In this document: positions 43,433 through 54,880 of the stretch, in pieces
Layout: the number at the start of each line of letters is the position of its first letter
How positions within the stretch are numbered: the stretch's first letter is position 1
Assembly (NCBI RefSeq): GCF_020829495.1
Contig: NZ_JAIVFQ010000011.1
Coordinates: forward strand, 62,001-126,000
DNA length: 64,000 nt
Direction of reading: 5' to 3'
DNA from: Nostoc favosum CHAB5714
Lineage (GTDB): Bacteria > Cyanobacteriota > Cyanobacteriia > Cyanobacteriales > Nostocaceae
Notes under the pieces: generated by a model
What the model was told of the DNA's origin: nothing
What the model saw: the letters and a program-made list of their open reading frames with translations, nothing else
Database searches by the model: none
Program-made: the position numbers and the translations under genes

Positions 43433-44500
43433 TCAATTTCCACGTTGAGTCAGCTTGTATTCTATCTGCTGTAGTGCTGATCGCCACACATCATAACCCT
43501 CTTGAGACAGGTGCAACCCATCTGTGGTCAACTCTGGGCGCAAATTACCTTCCATATCCGTAAACCAGCTATAAATATTTAGATAATTAGCGCCTTCTTG
43601 TTTGGCAATCTGCGTTAGTTGTGTGTTGATGTGACGAATACGGCTATTGGAAAGTTTTGCTAGGCGAGTAGGCAAAATTGATTGGACAATGATTTGAGCT
43701 TGTGGGTGAGTCTGCCGTAAACGACGGACAATTCGGCGATAATTACGCAAAATTGTTTGATCGCTATCGCCTTTTCGTAAGTCGTTAATCCCAGCCATGA
43801 CGTAAATGACATCCGGCCGGGTTGCCGAAAATGCCCCCAATCTTTTTAAAACGCCACTAGAAGTATCTCCAGATATGCCTTGATTCAGCCACAATTTACC
43901 AGCAGGTAGTTTTTCTCTAGGAAACCACATGCTCAAAGAATCGCCAACTAAGATACTTAGATGATTTGCACCTTGACCTTGAGCGATCGCTCTAGCTTCT
44001 AAAGCTAGTAAACTTTTCCAGTCGTCATAAGTTAATTGACGCTTCTTGATCGACTCCCACAATGATTGCAAATTATCACTATTTACGCGTGTATAAATCT
44101 GACCTGTTTTTAGAGCTGCCAATCTTTGGTAATAAAGTTGATTCCCAGATGTCAGTGAAAGACCAGTTGATTGGGCGCTGGGGTTGAGTGATGACTCTGT
44201 TGGGGCTGGTAATCCCTGACTACTGACTTCTGCTAAGGAGAGATCAACGCTGTTGATCTTTCTATCACCTGCTGTTGGCTGCGAACTTTTTAGGGGTTGG
44301 AACGCTTGGCTGCTGAGTTCTGGTAAGGAAAGATCAACACTGGGGATGATTTGTCTACTTACTATTGTCTGCGAACCTTGTTTTAAATCCCACAGGAATC
44401 TAGAATTTTCTGGCAGGACAATCGACAAATGTGGAAGAGCCGATGCTGGTATTGCTAATCCTGTTAACAAGCCTGCTGCCAACAGATAAGGGTCCCTCAT
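43433..44500 (-). CDS. Secreted SGNH/GDSL hydrolase
   Basis: The 355-residue protein has an N-terminal signal sequence (MRDPYLLAAGLLTGLAIPAS), a long Ser/Gln-rich linker (about 25-155) that contains a duplicated SLPELSSQ segment, then an SGNH hydrolase domain. Catalytic blocks are SILVGDSLSMWF (Ser of block I), GISGDTSSGV (Gly block II), VMAGINDLRKG (Asn block III) and TTDGLHLSQEGY (Asp/His block V). Such enzymes hydrolyse acyl esters on sugars, lipids or cell-wall material. No start-codon doubt (ATG 44500). Confidence 0.9.
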   Translation of the reverse strand: MRDPYLLAAGLLTGLAIPASALPHLSIVLPENSRFLWDLKQGSQTIVSRQIIPSVDLSLPELSSQAFQPLKSSQPTAGDRKINSVDLSLAEVSSQGLPAPTESSLNPSAQSTGLSLTSGNQLYYQRLAALKTGQIYTRVNSDNLQSLWESIKKRQLTYDDWKSLLALEARAIAQGQGANHLSILVGDSLSMWFPREKLPAGKLWLNQGISGDTSSGVLKRLGAFSATRPDVIYVMAGINDLRKGDSDQTILRNYRRIVRRLRQTHPQAQIIVQSILPTRLAKLSNSRIRHINTQLTQIAKQEGANYLNIYSWFTDMEGNLRPELTTDGLHLSQEGYDVWRSALQQIEYKLTQRGN

Positions 44501-45220
44501 CGCTTTGTCTCTCCTCTACTCACTGCTTTTCCCTATGACAGCATTAGTTGCCTGTATTCAGGAAAATTTTACTTCGGTTAAGTTATTATTCTTATTTAAA
44601 CTGTATAGTTCTGTAAAGCGTGTTAACAAGATTATATTTGACAATTCACGATCTCTTTAAATTACGGTTTTCCCGGTGGTATATAAGTCTTATTTGTGAA
44701 GATAGTTGTACTGAAAGCCCTCTTTTCACAAACCGACTACTTTTTATAACTCAGTTGCCACAAATATTACAAGTGTGTACGAAATCGGCAATTAGTAGGT
44801 GATTTTTGAGTATCTCAGGACAGAAGGTTTGGCTTTTGCCGTTGCTAATATAATAAATAACCATTTGATAAAGAAAAGAGGTTAGAGCCTAAATCAAAAA
44901 GGTTTGTATCGCTCTAGAGCGATCTATAGCGCTGTTAGACACTATACCCGTTATTCTGGGATAATAAAAGTTAAATTTATTTTCATCCAAAAGTAGATTC
45001 TTACCTTTGATGCAATAATTGAAGTTTTGATATAAATTTTACAGTTGTCGGACAGTGCCCTACACTTAGAAGGTTATTATCTACATACCTAATTTAAAAT
45101 TAATGTTTACTTATTGAAGTATGAGTTGAAACACATTGAAATTAAGTTTTAACTATAGAAAATAACTTCATGGGAGGTGCTAAGATTTAGGCTTAATCAT
45201 TAGTGTTTTCCTTTTATTCC
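44501..45220. other. Non-coding stretch
   Basis: About 720 AT-rich bases without a convincing gene; a 60-codon frame at 44620 is not protein-like. An inverted motif ATCGCTCTAGAGCGAT lies at 44909-44924. GGGAGGT at about 45170 belongs to no obvious start. I see no tRNA, repeat array or known operator. Confidence 0.5.
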
Positions 45221-45415
45221 GTGGCTAGAGCTAGTACAGCGATTGGTGTGAGTCCCATTATTAAAGAGATTGTGCAAAAACAGGCACATTCGACACGTTT
45301 GACCCTGAAAGAAGTTATTCTGATGGGGATGTTAGCAATTGACAAACTAGATGATCAAGGTCGTCAAGAGTTAGCGGATCAAGTTCATCAAATGCAGGTG
45401 AATGGAGAAATTTAA
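45221..45415 (+). CDS. Small hypothetical helical protein
   Basis: The 64-residue protein (GTG start 45221; a longer frame starts at GTG 45203) reads MARASTAIGVSPIIKEIVQKQ after initiation, then THE-like helices LTLKEVILMGMLAIDKLDDQ and ELADQVHQMQ. It looks like a small regulatory or antitoxin-type ribbon-helix protein, but I do not recognise a named family. No ribosome site is clear. It is the outermost gene of the toxin-antitoxin cluster that follows, but lies on the other strand. Confidence 0.55.
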   Translation: MARASTAIGVSPIIKEIVQKQAHSTRLTLKEVILMGMLAIDKLDDQGRQELADQVHQMQVNGEI

Positions 45416-45691
45416 GTGAGGAGTTATAGATTTTAACTCCTCAATCCTGGCTCTTTACTTAATGTGATTATTAAGTAAATCGATAACGACTTCCCATTAC
45501 ATAATCCTCGTTAATTTCAAAAGATATCCATCGGCGTTGCAGAGTCTGTGCCACAAACCCGCTTGTGTTAGAGCCTTTAATTTTAAAAGTTATTTTTTTA
45601 ACGCAGAGGAACACAGAGGGAAACGCAAAGTAACGCAGAGGAGTATATTTATTCAAAAGCTACCTGTATTCTTGATTTTCTATAAAAGCGA

Positions 45692-46321
<630 letters not shown>

Positions 46322-46400
46322 TTATAATTAAGTTTAATTTTAGGTGATACCTACGGCGGTAAACTACGCGGTTTTCAGTAGCTTGATAATAGACTTGAAA

Positions 46401-46748
46401 TTATGTCAGTTTCAAAGCTTGAAGCATTACTGTATTCAACTGCTGTACTTGATTTGCTCCTAATTTACCTATCCTTCTAGTGATTAGTCTACGCTCTATG
46501 GTAGTTATTCGAGTCACCCTAACTTTAGAAGCAACCCGTAATCCAGTACTAGTAAAATCTGGATCTGAAGGTTCTAAAATGAACTCTTCTGGACTCAAAC
46601 TACTTATATTTTGAGATGAAATAAAACATAAAGTGACATCATCGCCTATAGTATCTATCCATAAAACTAAACCAGGGCGTAGCTTTGTTCCACTCAAGTC
46701 TGTAAATGGAAATGGAACCAAGACGATATCACCTTTTTGGAGAGACAT
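46401..46748 (-). CDS. MazF/PemK-family mRNA interferase
   Basis: The 115-residue protein begins MSLQKGDIVLVPFPFTDLSG with the beta-barrel start of MazF/PemK toxins; RPGLVLWID, SKVRVTRITTIERRLITRRIGKL and ANQVQQLN follow the family pattern. Such enzymes cut mRNA or tRNA at short sequences. The ATG overlaps the antitoxin stop by one base (TAATG). This is the only locus of the two clusters with an unbroken toxin. Confidence 0.9.
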   Translation of the reverse strand: MSLQKGDIVLVPFPFTDLSGTKLRPGLVLWIDTIGDDVTLCFISSQNISSLSPEEFILEPSDPDFTSTGLRVASKVRVTRITTIERRLITRRIGKLGANQVQQLNTVMLQALKLT

Positions 46749-46954
46749 TAGATAGGTTCTCCGTCGTCAAGTGAGTATATGTCTGGTTCATTTTCAAGAA
46801 AGTTAAAGGCTTCTCCAGCCTGGGCAAGTAGCATCAAATCACGAGTTGAAGGCTCTGATGAATCGAAAAATAGTTTTTCTTCCAATAGCGATCGCTCCTC
46901 ATCAGAGAGAGACAGGATAACTTGCAAGAGTGATTCAACAAGTTTAGTATTCAT
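46748..46954 (-). CDS. Antitoxin partner of the MazF-type toxin
   Basis: The 68-residue protein is helical and acidic, starting MNTKLVESLLQVILSLSDEE and continuing EEKLFFDSSEP, LMLLAQAGEAFNFLENEPDIY. I recognise this as the common cyanobacterial partner of MazF/PemK-type toxins but not as a named domain. The C-terminal acidic part (SLDDGEPI) would cover the toxin. A decayed duplicate follows upstream at 47048-47239. Confidence 0.75.
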   Translation of the reverse strand: MNTKLVESLLQVILSLSDEERSLLEEKLFFDSSEPSTRDLMLLAQAGEAFNFLENEPDIYSLDDGEPI

Positions 46955-47047
46955 CTTGAGTTATAGGATATTATGCCAGTCTGTCATAATTACGACTGCT
47001 CACAACTAAGATTTATTTTAGGCGATCACTTTCTTTTTAGATAAATT

Positions 47048-47239
47048 TTGCATCTTTTAGTGAGTATATGTCTGGCTCATGGTTAATAAATTGAAAGGCT
47101 CCACCAGTCTAGTCTGAGCAAGTTGCATTAAGTCAATGGTTGAAGGCTCTGATGAATCAAAAAATAGTTTTTCTTGCAATAGCGATTGCTTCTTATCTGA
47201 GAGAGATAATATTACTTCAAGCAGAGATTTATTAAGGGA
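47048..47239 (-). pseudogene. Decayed duplicate of the MazF-type antitoxin
   Basis: The frame reads SLNKSLLEVILSLSDKKQSL, QEKLFFDSSEPSTIDLMQLAQ, which is similar to the intact antitoxin at 46748-46954, then becomes shifted: RLVEPFNLLTMSQTYTH replaces GEAFNFLENEPDIYS. Both DNA sequences still end ...CCAGACATATACTCACT. It lacks a start with a good site and is embedded in a longer frame (to 47326) without other homology. The copy is probably functionless. Confidence 0.75.
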
Positions 47240-47374
47240 CTTCCAAATAAAATTGATGGGAAGGTAATAGAACGATTTGGGCAAACAAACAAAATATGTT
47301 GTTTTAGCTAACAAAAAATCCCCCACCTTACGGCAGGGGATTTCTATTACTTAGCTACAAAACTAGCAGCCGAA

Positions 47375-49606
47375 TTAACCGAACTTACCAGCAGTAGAAG
47401 CAATCAAGAATGCGGCGTAAGTCAAGACATAGCCAACAGTGAAGTGAGCTAGACCAACTACACGACCTTGAACGATGGACAGAGCCACGGGCTTATCTTT
47501 CCAGCGAACTAGGTTAGCTAAAGGAGTGCGTTCGTGTGCCCAAACAAGGGTTTCAATCAACTCTTGCCAGTAACCTCTCCAGGAGATTAAAAACATGAAG
47601 CCAGTAGCCCAAACTAGGTGTCCAAACAAGAACATCCAAGCCCAGACAGACAGGTTATTCACGCCGTAGGGGTTGTAACCGTTAATCAATTGAGCAGAGT
47701 TAGCCCAGAGGTAATCGCGGAACCAGCCCATGAGATATGTAGAGTTCTCATTGAACTGAGCTACGTTGCCTTGCCAAATACCTAGATGCTTCCAATGCCA
47801 GTAGAAGGTAACCCAACCAAGGGTATTGAGCATCCAGAATGTAGCGAGGTAGAAGGAATCCCAAGCTGAGATGTCGCAAGTACCGCCACGACCGGGGCCG
47901 TCGCAAGGGAAGGCATAGCCGAAGTCCTTTTTGTCGGGCATCAGCTTAGAACCACGGGCATCCAAAGCACCTTTGACCAAGATCAAGGTGGTGGTGTGCA
48001 GACCCAAAGCGATCGCATGGTGTACCAAGAAGTCGCCAGGGCCAATTGTCAAGAACAGGGAGTTAGTACCAGCATTGATGGCATCTAACCAGCCTGGTAA
48101 CCAAACGTTGGCGTAGTTGGGCCATGCTGTATGGGCAATGCTATCTGGATTAGACAGCAAGGTGTCTAAGCCGTACAGTACTTTACCATGAGCAGCTTGG
48201 ACGAACTGGGCAAAGACTGGCTCAATCAGGATTTGCTTTTCAGGAGTACCGAAAGCAACCACTACATCGTTGTGGACGTACAAGCTGAGGGTGTGGAAGC
48301 CTAAGAAAAGGGATACCCAGCTAAGGTGGGAGATAATCGCTTCTTTGTGCTTCAACACGCGCTCAAGGACGTTGCCTTTGTTTTGTTCGGGGTCGTAATC
48401 ACGTACCCAGAATATAGCGCCGTGAGCAAAAGCACCAAGTATCAGGAAACCAGCAATGTATTGATGGTGCGTGTACAGCGCTGCCTGAGTTGTGTAGTCC
48501 TTAGCAATAAATGCATAAGGAGGCATGGCGTACATGTGCTGTGCCACCAAAGAGGTGATGGTTCCTAGAGCAGCTAGGTGAATACCCAACTGGAAGTGCA
48601 GTGAATTGTTATAGGTGTCGTACAACCCTTGGTGAGGCAGGTTGAACTGACCTTCACTTTTGCTACCAGGTACTAAACCGGATTTGGAGTTCAGCATTTC
48701 TTTGATGCTGTGACCAATTCCGAAGTTAGTCCGATACTGGTGACCGGCGACGATAAAGATAACTGCGATCGCCAAGTGGTGATGAGCTATGTCAGTCAGC
48801 CACAAAGCTTCTGTCTGGGGATGGAAACCACCCAAGAAAGTCAGAATTGCAGTACCTGCACCTTGAGATGTGCTGAATATATGCCCAGGAGTGTCAGGGT
48901 TTTGAGCGTAAACGCCCCAGTTACCGGTGAAGAAAGGTGCCAAACCTGCTGGGTGGGGTGGGGTGGATAGGAAGTTATCCCAACCTACGTGCTGTCCGCG
49001 AGCTTCGGGGATAGCAACGTGAATTAAGTGACCAGCCCAAGCCAAAGAACTAACACCAAACAAACCTGCTAAGTGGTGGTTTAGCCGATGTTCAGCACTC
49101 TTAAACCATGCCAAGCTAGGACGGTACTTGGGTTGCAAGTGCAGCCAGCCAGCAAACAAGAGTACAGCTGCGAACAACAACAGGAACACCGAACCTGTGT
49201 ACAGTTCACTGTTAGTCCGCATACCAATGGTGTACCACCAGTGGTAAACACCAGAGTAAGCAATATTTACCGGATTGCTAGCGCCAGCTTGGGTAAAAGC
49301 TTCGATCGCTGGTTTACCAAAGTGGGGGTCCCAAATCGCGTGGGCGATGGGACGGATATGAATGGGATCTTTAATCCACTGTTCAAAGTTACCTTGCCAG
49401 GCTACGTGGAACAGGAGGCTGGATGCCCACAGGAAGATGATTGCCAAGTGACCGAAGTGAGTTGCGAAAATCTTTTGGTAAAGATTTTCTTCCGTCATGC
49501 CATCATGGGTTTCAAAATCGTTGCCTGTAGCGATCGCATACCATATCCGACGAGTCGTCGGGTCCTGTGCGAGATCCTGGCTAAATTTCGGAAATTTTGT
49601 CGCCAT
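47375..49606 (-). CDS. psaB: Photosystem I P700 chlorophyll a apoprotein A2
   Basis: PsaB forms with PsaA the heterodimeric reaction centre that binds P700, A0, A1 and the FX iron-sulfur cluster. The 743-residue protein has 11 membrane helices with many His ligands to chlorophyll and the FX motif [21 protein letters not shown] (the two cysteines). The start [20 protein letters not shown] and the end SFGKFG-type are typical. It follows psaA (in the same direction, 203 bases apart) as a usual psaAB operon. Confidence 0.98.
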   Translation of the reverse strand: MATKFPKFSQDLAQDPTTRRIWYAIATGNDFETHDGMTEENLYQKIFATHFGHLAIIFLWASSLLFHVAWQGNFEQWIKDPIHIRPIAHAIWDPHFGKPAIEAFTQAGASNPVNIAYSGVYHWWYTIGMRTNSELYTGSVFLLLFAAVLLFAGWLHLQPKYRPSLAWFKSAEHRLNHHLAGLFGVSSLAWAGHLIHVAIPEARGQHVGWDNFLSTPPHPAGLAPFFTGNWGVYAQNPDTPGHIFSTSQGAGTAILTFLGGFHPQTEALWLTDIAHHHLAIAVIFIVAGHQYRTNFGIGHSIKEMLNSKSGLVPGSKSEGQFNLPHQGLYDTYNNSLHFQLGIHLAALGTITSLVAQHMYAMPPYAFIAKDYTTQAALYTHHQYIAGFLILGAFAHGAIFWVRDYDPEQNKGNVLERVLKHKEAIISHLSWVSLFLGFHTLSLYVHNDVVVAFGTPEKQILIEPVFAQFVQAAHGKVLYGLDTLLSNPDSIAHTAWPNYANVWLPGWLDAINAGTNSLFLTIGPGDFLVHHAIALGLHTTTLILVKGALDARGSKLMPDKKDFGYAFPCDGPGRGGTCDISAWDSFYLATFWMLNTLGWVTFYWHWKHLGIWQGNVAQFNENSTYLMGWFRDYLWANSAQLINGYNPYGVNNLSVWAWMFLFGHLVWATGFMFLISWRGYWQELIETLVWAHERTPLANLVRWKDKPVALSIVQGRVVGLAHFTVGYVLTYAAFLIASTAGKFG

Positions 49607-49654
49607 AGGTTTAATAAATCCTCTGACCTTTAGCCATCAAGTACCAGCTGGGAT

Positions 49655-49795
49655 AGTTAGGAGTTATGAGTTGTGAGTTATGAGTTGAGAATTATGAGTT
49701 GTCAGTTATGAGTTTTCAATTTTTATTTCTAACTCCTAACTTCATTCCTAACTCCTAACTTCATTCCTAACTCCTAACTTTTAACTCCTAACTTG
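49655..49795. repeat. Heptamer repeats in the psaA-psaB spacer
   Basis: GAGTTAT/GAGTTGT units (49658-49715) are followed by complementary AACTCCT/AACTTCATTCCT units (49730-49793). The two halves can form a long imperfect hairpin of about 40 bases a side between the psaA stop and psaB start. Same type as 9045-9240 and 25270-25362. Confidence 0.9.
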
Positions 49796-49809
49796 TAGAA
49801 AGCTGATTG

Positions 49810-52068
49810 CTACCCTACTGAAAGGATGTGTGCATGGAAGAACGCCCAAGTTGTGACAATTCCTCCTAAGAGGTAGTGAGCTACCCCTACAGCCCGACCC
49901 TGAATAATGCTCAGAGCGCGAGGCTGAATTGCTGGTGCTACCTTCAGTTTGTTATGCGCCCAAACAATGGACTCAATCAGTTCTTGCCAGTAGCCGCGAC
50001 CACTGAACAGGAACATCAAGCTGAATGCCCAGACAAAGTGAGCGCCTAAGAAGAGTAGACCATAGGCAGACAGCGCACTGCCGTAGGAATTGATGACTTG
50101 TGTAGCTTGTGCCCACAAGAAGTCTCGCAACCAACCGTTGATGGTGATGGCGCTTTGGGCAAAGTTACCACCAGTGATGTGAGTCACAGCACCATCTGCA
50201 TCTACAGTTCCCCACACATCTGATTGCATTTTCCAGCTGAAGTGGAAAATTGCAATGGATATTGTGTTGTACATCCAGAAAAGTCCGAGGAACACATGGT
50301 CCCAACCAGACACTTGACAAGTACCGCCACGACCAGGACCGTCGCAGGGGAAGCGGAAGCCCAGGTTTGCTTTGTCTGGAATCAGACGAGAGCTACGGGC
50401 AAACAGCACACCTTTGAGCAGAATTAGGACAGTAACGTGTATTTGGAATGCGTGAATGTGGTGGATTAAGAAGTCCGCCGTACCCAAAGCAATGGGCATC
50501 ATCGCTACTTTACCGCCTACAGCCAAAATCCCACCACCGAAAGCATAGCTAACGGGTTCTAGCGCATTGGGAGCAGTGCCACCAGGAGCTAAGGTGTGGA
50601 TATTTTGTACCCACTGGGCAAACACTGGCTGCAACTGAATTGCAGTATCAGAGAACATGTCTTGGGGACGCCCCAAGGCACGCATTGTATCGTTATGGAT
50701 GTAAAGTCCAAAGCTATGGAAGCCGAGGAAGATACACACCCAGTTAAGGTGAGAAATAATCGCATCTCGGTGACGAATCACCCGATCCAGTAAGTTGTTT
50801 TGGTTCACTACCGGATCGTAATCCCGCACCATGAATATGGCTGCGTGAGCCGCACCGCCGACTATACAGAATGCACCAATCCACATGTGGTGGGTGAAAA
50901 TGCACAACTGTGTAGCGTAATCAGTTGCCAAATATGGATAGGGGGGCATCGCGTACATGTGATGCGCGATGATGATGGTCAGCGAACCCAAGAAGGCCAG
51001 GTTAGTAGCCAACTGAGCGTGCCAGGATGTGGTCAGGTTTTCGTAGAGACCTTTGTGACCTTCACCAGTGAAAGGGCCTTTATGGTTTTCCAGGATCTCT
51101 TTAATGCTGTGACCAATACCCCAGTTGGTACGGTACTGGTGACCAGCAATGATAAAGACAACTGCGATCGCTAAGTGGTGATGAGCAATATCAGTCATCC
51201 ACAAGCCGCCTGTTACTGGGTTTAGACCGCCCTTGAAGGTGAGGAAGTCAGCATACTGACCCCAGTTCAAGGTGAAGAAAGGTGCTAAACCAGCAGCAAA
51301 GCTAGGATATAGCTCGGTCAACAAGTCTTTGTTCAAGATGAACTCGTGGGGCAAGGGTATGTCTTTGAGAGCAACGCCTGCATCCAAAAGCTTGTTGGTC
51401 GGTGCGGATACGTGGATTATGTGACCTGCCCATCCCAAGGAACCACAACCTAGCAATATTTGCAAGTGGTGATTCAGCATTGACTCCACATTCTGGAACC
51501 ATTCCAGTTTGGGAGCGCGTTTGTGGTAATGGAACCAGCCGGCAAATAGTAATAAGCCTGCTAATACCAAGCCACCGATCGCAGTCACGTAAAGCTGGAA
51601 GGAGTTTGTGATACCCCAGCCACGCCATACTTGGAACAAACCAGAGGTGATTTGAATACCGTGGAAACCACCGCCAACATCACCGTTTAAAATGTCTTGT
51701 CCCACAATGGGCCAAACAACCTGAGCACTTGGTCTAACGTTCAACGGGTCGCTTAACCAAGCTTCGTAGTTAGAAAACTTCGCGCCGTGGAAAATCATCC
51801 CGCTCAACCAAACCATTATTACGGCTAAGTGGCCGAAGTGGGCTGAGAATATCTTGCGGGATATGTCTTCTAAATCGCTTGTATGTGTATCAAAATCATG
51901 GGCGAGTGCGTGCAGGTTCCAAATCCATGTGGTGGTTTTGGGACCTCTGGCTAAGGATCTGTCAAAGTGTCCAGGTTGCGCCCATCTCTCGAATGAGGTT
52001 GGAACTGGGTCATTATCGACGATTACTCTTGCCTTTTTTTCCTCTCGCTCCGGAGGACTTATTGTCAT
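49810..52068 (-). CDS. psaA: Photosystem I P700 chlorophyll a apoprotein A1
   Basis: The larger reaction-centre subunit of photosystem I, 752 residues. The FX motif is [21 protein letters not shown]. The N-terminus [21 protein letters not shown] is that of cyanobacterial PsaA, and the C-terminal [20 protein letters not shown] is complete. ATG 52068 has an excellent ribosome site on the minus strand (AGAGGAGGT, about 52073-52081). Expression is normally lowered in high light through upstream elements in cyanobacteria; those are not identified here. Confidence 0.98.
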   Translation of the reverse strand: MTISPPEREEKKARVIVDNDPVPTSFERWAQPGHFDRSLARGPKTTTWIWNLHALAHDFDTHTSDLEDISRKIFSAHFGHLAVIMVWLSGMIFHGAKFSNYEAWLSDPLNVRPSAQVVWPIVGQDILNGDVGGGFHGIQITSGLFQVWRGWGITNSFQLYVTAIGGLVLAGLLLFAGWFHYHKRAPKLEWFQNVESMLNHHLQILLGCGSLGWAGHIIHVSAPTNKLLDAGVALKDIPLPHEFILNKDLLTELYPSFAAGLAPFFTLNWGQYADFLTFKGGLNPVTGGLWMTDIAHHHLAIAVVFIIAGHQYRTNWGIGHSIKEILENHKGPFTGEGHKGLYENLTTSWHAQLATNLAFLGSLTIIIAHHMYAMPPYPYLATDYATQLCIFTHHMWIGAFCIVGGAAHAAIFMVRDYDPVVNQNNLLDRVIRHRDAIISHLNWVCIFLGFHSFGLYIHNDTMRALGRPQDMFSDTAIQLQPVFAQWVQNIHTLAPGGTAPNALEPVSYAFGGGILAVGGKVAMMPIALGTADFLIHHIHAFQIHVTVLILLKGVLFARSSRLIPDKANLGFRFPCDGPGRGGTCQVSGWDHVFLGLFWMYNTISIAIFHFSWKMQSDVWGTVDADGAVTHITGGNFAQSAITINGWLRDFLWAQATQVINSYGSALSAYGLLFLGAHFVWAFSLMFLFSGRGYWQELIESIVWAHNKLKVAPAIQPRALSIIQGRAVGVAHYLLGGIVTTWAFFHAHILSVG

Positions 52069-52610
52069 TCGACCTCCTCTCTTGATAAGGAATGAGGAAT
52101 CATGAATACCACAAAGTTAACCATTACCGCAAATTCCATTTTGCTGAAGCCGCGATGAAGACCTATGTGGATTGTTGTTTCTCGTTGAATTATAGAGTCT
52201 TCACTTGTACTTTGTTGGAGATAGTTGGAGATATTTTAACAATAATTCAAACTTGGTGAAATCTTGCTGGAATTCCTGCCTTAACTGCCTTTTAACTTCA
52301 AAGCCTTTGTCCAAAAGTCAATAGATTATCCATTTAATTTACAAAGAATAACAATTTGCAAATTTTATAGTTTGGCTGTATGAGCCGATGTTCCAGCTTT
52401 GGCTGCTATTACTCATGAATATTTGTGTCATATTTCCATTGTTGTAAGTAAAAAGCTGTAAAGAATATGACTTATTTTAAAATTTCCTGAGATATACAAA
52501 AGAAATTATGGGATGTGAGGCAGATTTCGTCTTTTGGGCTATAGTTCCAGATGGACAGTTTGAGCCAAAATAATCTGTAAATTGTCGAAGACTATCACTG
52601 GGTGCAACGC
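52069..52610. other. Divergent promoter region of psaA and the lipoprotein gene
   Basis: About 540 AT-rich bases without genes. The psaA ribosome site is at 52073-52081 on the minus strand. I cannot point to definite -10/-35 boxes; nothing repeat-like is present. Confidence 0.5.
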
Positions 52611-54062
52611 ATGAACTCGTGGCAGAAAAGGGTGTTAGAGAAGCTCCTCCCTGAGAGGTTCCCGATTTTCAGGTGGGTAATGACATTGGTGCTGGTATTA
52701 AGCTTGACCAGTTGTGGCGAGAAAGTCAGTAGCCAGGAAGTATCTACTGACTATAGAGAAAACCCTCCACAGATTTCTCAAATTTCAAAGCAATTTTCGG
52801 AAGTTTCCCCACCATCTGTTATCCAAGAACTGCGGACAATTTTGGAAGTTTATCAGCCACAAGTGACAATTGTTACTCCACAAGCTGATGAAGTTCTCCA
52901 AGACAACAAAGCCACAGCTAGTTTTCAGGTTAAGGATCTACCAATATTTAAGGACTCACAATTACAACTGGGGCCCCATCTACACGTAATTCTGGATAAC
53001 CAACCTTATATTCCTGTTTACGACCTGAATCAGCCCTTGGTTTTGCCAGACTTGTCTCCAGGTACTCATACTCTGCGCGTCTTTGCCTCTCGTCCTTGGC
53101 ATGAAAGCTTTAAGAATGAAGGCGCTTATGCCCAGACAACATTTCACGTCTTCACCAAAACCGACGACAACAACCCAGATCCTAAGTTACCCTTGCTAAC
53201 TTACAGCCGTCCTCAAAGTAGCTACGGAGCAGAACCAATCTTACTGGACTTTTACCTAACTAACGCTCCCCTGCACCTCGTCGGGAAGGAAAACGCTAAC
53301 GACGAATTCAGTGATTGGCGCATTCGCTCCACAATTAATGGTGAAAGCTTTATTTTCGATCGCTGGCAAGCAGTTTATCTTAAAGGCTTCCGTCCAGGAA
53401 AAAACTGGGTAAAACTGGAATTTCTCGATAACCAGGGAAATCCTCTCAAAAATGCCTTCAATACCACAGTTAGATTGATTGACTACCAGCCAAAGGGTAA
53501 AGACACTTTGTCGAGAATTGTCAGAGGAGAACTCGCAGCAGATGAGGTGCGTGGCATTGTAGACCCAAATTATAGACTCACACCATCCGTTGAAAAAACA
53601 CCCCAAATACAACCGAAGGTAGAAAAACAGCCGATTCCTGAAACTAAAGTTCCAGAAGAATCCAAAATAGAGCCAGAACAACCAAAATTAGAAGTTCCAA
53701 CGGCTGTACCATCTCCCACTTTATCCCCGACACTACCAGAAATTATTGAGTCTCCCATACCAGAACCACAGCCAACGGTAACGCCAACTCCTGAATCAAC
53801 GCCGTTACCCGAAAAAGTTGCTCCTCAGTCAACAAAACCTAGATTTGGCGGATTTTTTAACCGTCAGGCGGGCAAAGTTCCTACCCCACAAGCACCAGTT
53901 GCACCATCTCCTAGTTTGCCACCCACGCTACCAGAGATTATTGAATCTCCAGCACCAGAAATAATTACGCCAACACCAGAAACTAAACCCGAATCACAGC
54001 CAGAGGTAACGGTAACACCTCCATCGGCTGAATTCCCAGAAAAACAAGTGCAAAAGCCATGA
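52611..54062 (+). CDS. Hypothetical lipoprotein with proline-rich tail
   Basis: The start is set at ATG 52611; the GTG at 52602 in frame is possible. The 483-residue protein has a signal with lipobox LTSC (about residues 33-36 after MTLVLVLSLTSCGEK), then a beta-rich folded part (up to about 310) with HLHVILDNQPYIPVYDL, LPDLSPGTHTLRVFASRPWH, and FIFDRWQAVYLKGF, and a Pro/Glu/Lys/Thr-rich tail in which the segment LPEIIESP occurs twice. Similar proteins occur widely in cyanobacteria without known function. It is probably anchored in the outer membrane or periplasmic face and binds something by its tail (inference). Confidence 0.8.
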   Translation: MNSWQKRVLEKLLPERFPIFRWVMTLVLVLSLTSCGEKVSSQEVSTDYRENPPQISQISKQFSEVSPPSVIQELRTILEVYQPQVTIVTPQADEVLQDNKATASFQVKDLPIFKDSQLQLGPHLHVILDNQPYIPVYDLNQPLVLPDLSPGTHTLRVFASRPWHESFKNEGAYAQTTFHVFTKTDDNNPDPKLPLLTYSRPQSSYGAEPILLDFYLTNAPLHLVGKENANDEFSDWRIRSTINGESFIFDRWQAVYLKGFRPGKNWVKLEFLDNQGNPLKNAFNTTVRLIDYQPKGKDTLSRIVRGELAADEVRGIVDPNYRLTPSVEKTPQIQPKVEKQPIPETKVPEESKIEPEQPKLEVPTAVPSPTLSPTLPEIIESPIPEPQPTVTPTPESTPLPEKVAPQSTKPRFGGFFNRQAGKVPTPQAPVAPSPSLPPTLPEIIESPAPEIITPTPETKPESQPEVTVTPPSAEFPEKQVQKP

Positions 54063-54428
54063 ATCAATTCAAAATTCAAAATTCAAAATTCAAACATTTT
54101 ATACAGCCCGACACTAAGCGTGGGGTTTCCACCTGCCTTGGGAGACAAGGATTTTTTCTCTACGAGACGCTACCGCGAACGCGCCACTTGCGGGCGAGGT
54201 TTTAAACCTAACTTTTTTTCATAAAAAAAGACCTCTTCCTGGTTTTACTACGCAAAACCGTCCCTCTCCAAGCCGGAGAGGGATAGACTTGAACTTTTGT
54301 TCAAGGTAGGGAGAGGTTTATCGAACTCACGTTAAAAAGGAAATTTATCTGTTGAGGCGAGTAGAGGGAGCAGGGGAAGCAGGGGGAAAAAAAAGCCTAA
54401 CCCAAGCGTATTGACGCACTCCCCAACA
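54063..54428. other. Non-coding region with GC-rich hairpin
   Basis: Contains dispersed-repeat sequence CTCTACGAGACGCTACCGCG (around 54158) and a hairpin TCCCTCTCC/GGAGAGGGA (around 54263-54285). From 54361 another GGAGCAGGGG array begins. No gene-like frame. Confidence 0.5.
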
Positions 54429-54659
54429 AACGGAAGCGGTCTACCTTGTAACGGAAGCGGTCTACCTTGTAACGGAAGCGGTCTACCTCGTAACGGAAGC
54501 GGTCTACCTCGTAACGGGAGCGGTCTACCTTGTAACGGGAGCGGTCTACCTTGTAACGGGAGCGGTCTACCTTGTAACGGGAGCGGTCTACCTTGTAACG
54601 GGAGCGGTCTACCTTGTAACGGGAGCGGTCTACCTTGTAACGGGAGCGGTCTAACTCCC
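54429..54659. repeat. 21-bp tandem repeat, eleven copies
   Basis: Eleven copies of AACGGAAGCGGTCTACCTTG / AACGGGAGCGGTCTACCTTG-type units (21 bp with the final T) follow one another; variation is only A/G and T/C at two positions. Because 21 is a multiple of three and the unit has no stop in several frames, long open frames appear on both strands (heptapeptides NGSGLPC, KVDRSRY), but I do not regard any as a gene. Confidence 0.95.
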
Positions 54660-54770
54660 AATACAGTTCAGTTAAGCATTTCTTCTCTTGGCGTTCTTGG
54701 CGGTTCGTTAAAAAAATTGACTTTGACAAAGAGTTTCAGCCTTAACCTAAGCGTATTGACCAAAAAACGA

Positions 54771-54875
54771 ATTGCAACACCCCTCATACTGGTAGTTGTC
54801 TTGAGCGTCTAGGGTGTTTTTGCTCTTCCCCATTGAAAGTCCGTTTGTGGACTCTTCAAGAATCCCCCGGCTTTA
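54771..54875 (+). mobile_element. Second IS200/IS605-type right-end remnant
   Basis: The block from ATTGCAACAC through TTGAGCGTCTAGGGTGTTTT to GTGGACTCTTCAAGAATCCC is a near copy of 28011-28134. It stops within the end hairpin: after CCCCCGGCTTTAG the sequence turns into ACGGAAACACGG and codes for a kinase fragment. The element therefore lacks the proper right end. Confidence 0.65.
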
Positions 54876-54880
54876 GACGG

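Noticed and set aside
49088-49633. 181-codon frame opposite psaB
   Set aside because: Shadow of the highly conserved psaB sequence in another frame.
54332-54812. Three long open frames across the 21-bp array on both strands
   Set aside because: All are consequences of a 21-bp stop-free unit; heptapeptide repeats have no start context and no similarity to known proteins.
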